NCBI GenBank assembly: GCA_963513935.1
Contig: OY740767.1
Coordinates: forward strand, 152,402,431-152,466,430
Source of the DNA: Aphrophora alni
Lineage: Eukaryota > Arthropoda > Insecta > Hemiptera > Aphrophoridae
DNA: 64,000 nt
Direction of reading: 5' to 3'
Below, piece after piece: positions 63,230 to 64,000 of this stretch (its first letter is position 1; the number at the start of each line of letters is the position of its first letter). A program made the translations under genes and the position numbers. The notes below the pieces were generated by a model. That model did no database searches. It saw only the letters and a program-made list of their open reading frames with translations, and was not told the DNA's origin.

Positions 63230-63830
63230 GTTTATCTTATTCTATTAAACGAGCAAGGAATTGTATGTATGTACCTATTTCCAGTCATTTTATCTCAAAA
63301 ACAACTAACGATTTTCTCCATATTTTGTATATAAAGTGTTTTCAACATCAGGAATCCAATGGACTTGGTCGAAATTTTGAGAAAAAACATTTTCTATGAG
63401 TTTTGACGATTCGAAAAATACACAGTAAAAATATATAGGAGAAATATTAGCTACGCCTACTTCTATTAAACGAGCAAGGAATTGTTTGTATGTATGTATC
63501 TATTTCCAGTCAATTTATCTCAAAAACGGCTCTAACGATTTTCTCCATATTTTTTATATAAAGGGTTTTCAACATCAGCAAAGGGTTGCTGATGTTGAAA
63601 ACCCTTTATATAAAAAATATGGAGAAAATCGTTAGAGCCGTTTTTGAGATAAAATGACTGGAAATAGGTACATACATACATACCTATGAAGGTGAAATTT
63701 TCATCTAATTTGTTTAGCAGACTTGCTTCTATTAATTCTTGAAATTTTGACCAAGTCCATTGGATTGCTGATGTTGAAAACCCTTTATAATATACAAAAT
63801 ATGGAGAAAATCGTTAGAGCCGATAATTCT
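63230..63830. repeat. Nested palindromes built from one repeat
   Basis: The block ending CGATTTTCTCCATATTTT.TATATAAAG.GTTTTCAACATCAG occurs four times: plus orientation at about 63265-63350 and 63484-63579, minus orientation at 63588-63683 and about 63765-63825. The inner pair forms a palindrome with arms of about 96 bases and an 8-base loop (AAAGGGTT). The outer pair also shares AATCCAATGGACTTGGTC. CTATTAAACGAGCAAGGAATT occurs twice in the left half. No coding capacity. Confidence 0.85.
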
Positions 63831-64000
63831 ACAAAAAAGTTTTAAAATATATTTTTATAATTTTCATAATGGGAGATAATTATTGTACTTATAACAAAAC
63901 CAAATAACTAATAATATACCCAAATTTTTATAGATGAGACAATAACCCGATCGGAGATCGGCTTTCCTGGTACTATAATATAATATGAAGATAAAGGAAG

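Noticed and set aside
1..64000. CRISPR arrays, operons, bacterial ribosome binding sites or phage-like modules
   Set aside because: None is present; the window is eukaryotic with spliced genes and insect-type transposons.

Overview
The window looks like AT-rich insect nuclear DNA: GT-AG introns, several-kilobase introns, and a dense mix of arthropod-type transposons (pogo/Tigger, Tc1-mariner, piggyBac-type TTAA elements, Ty3/gypsy with an envelope remnant, jockey/CR1-like LINEs). A hemipteran-like insect is my guess; species cannot be told. I saw no bacterial-type operon, CRISPR array or gene cluster.

Two host genes are supported, both on the plus strand. Gene A is present as its last three visible exons (3586-3638, 10912-11014, 14074-15553); they join in one frame and encode about 544 residues ending in a Ser/Asn/Tyr/Arg-rich tail. 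Its 5' part lies outside the window or was not recognised. Gene B is almost complete: ten coding exons between 21001 and 60472 join without a frame break into a protein of about 1196 residues if the ATG at 21046 is the start. It has an N-terminal coiled coil and basic patch, an acidic middle with SUMO-related motifs, and about ten C2H2 zinc fingers at the C-terminus. Four fingers are split by introns, which strongly supports the exon chain. It is likely a nuclear DNA-binding regulator.

The rest is introns and intergenic DNA filled with repeats. 1-14 kb (gene A introns): small inverted-repeat elements, a Tigger-derived element, a decayed LINE RNase H, a Tc1/mariner pseudogene and a large inverted repeat. 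15.5-21 kb: intergenic, with a solo LTR and a foldback element carrying a 5S rRNA-like piece. 21.7-31.2 kb (gene B intron 1): a broken Tigger transposase joined to a truncated gypsy element with pol and an F-type envelope remnant, then LINE tails. 31.5-43 kb: a LINE fragment with a 12-bp target duplication, an initiator-tRNA-like pseudogene, a complete but internally deleted Tigger, and a minus-strand LINE in which a 50-codon unit is tandemly amplified and then interrupted by a non-coding LTR element. 45.8-60 kb: two piggyBac-type elements, a minus-strand gypsy interrupted by a 72-bp-arm palindrome and a LINE tail, and another LINE RNase H. 60.5-64 kb: downstream DNA with short repeats and a nested palindrome cluster.

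I did not find a convincing new biological system. The most interesting items are the split-finger gene with SUMO-type motifs, the 50-codon amplification inside a LINE, the 5S-like cargo in a foldback element, and the near-perfect palindromes.
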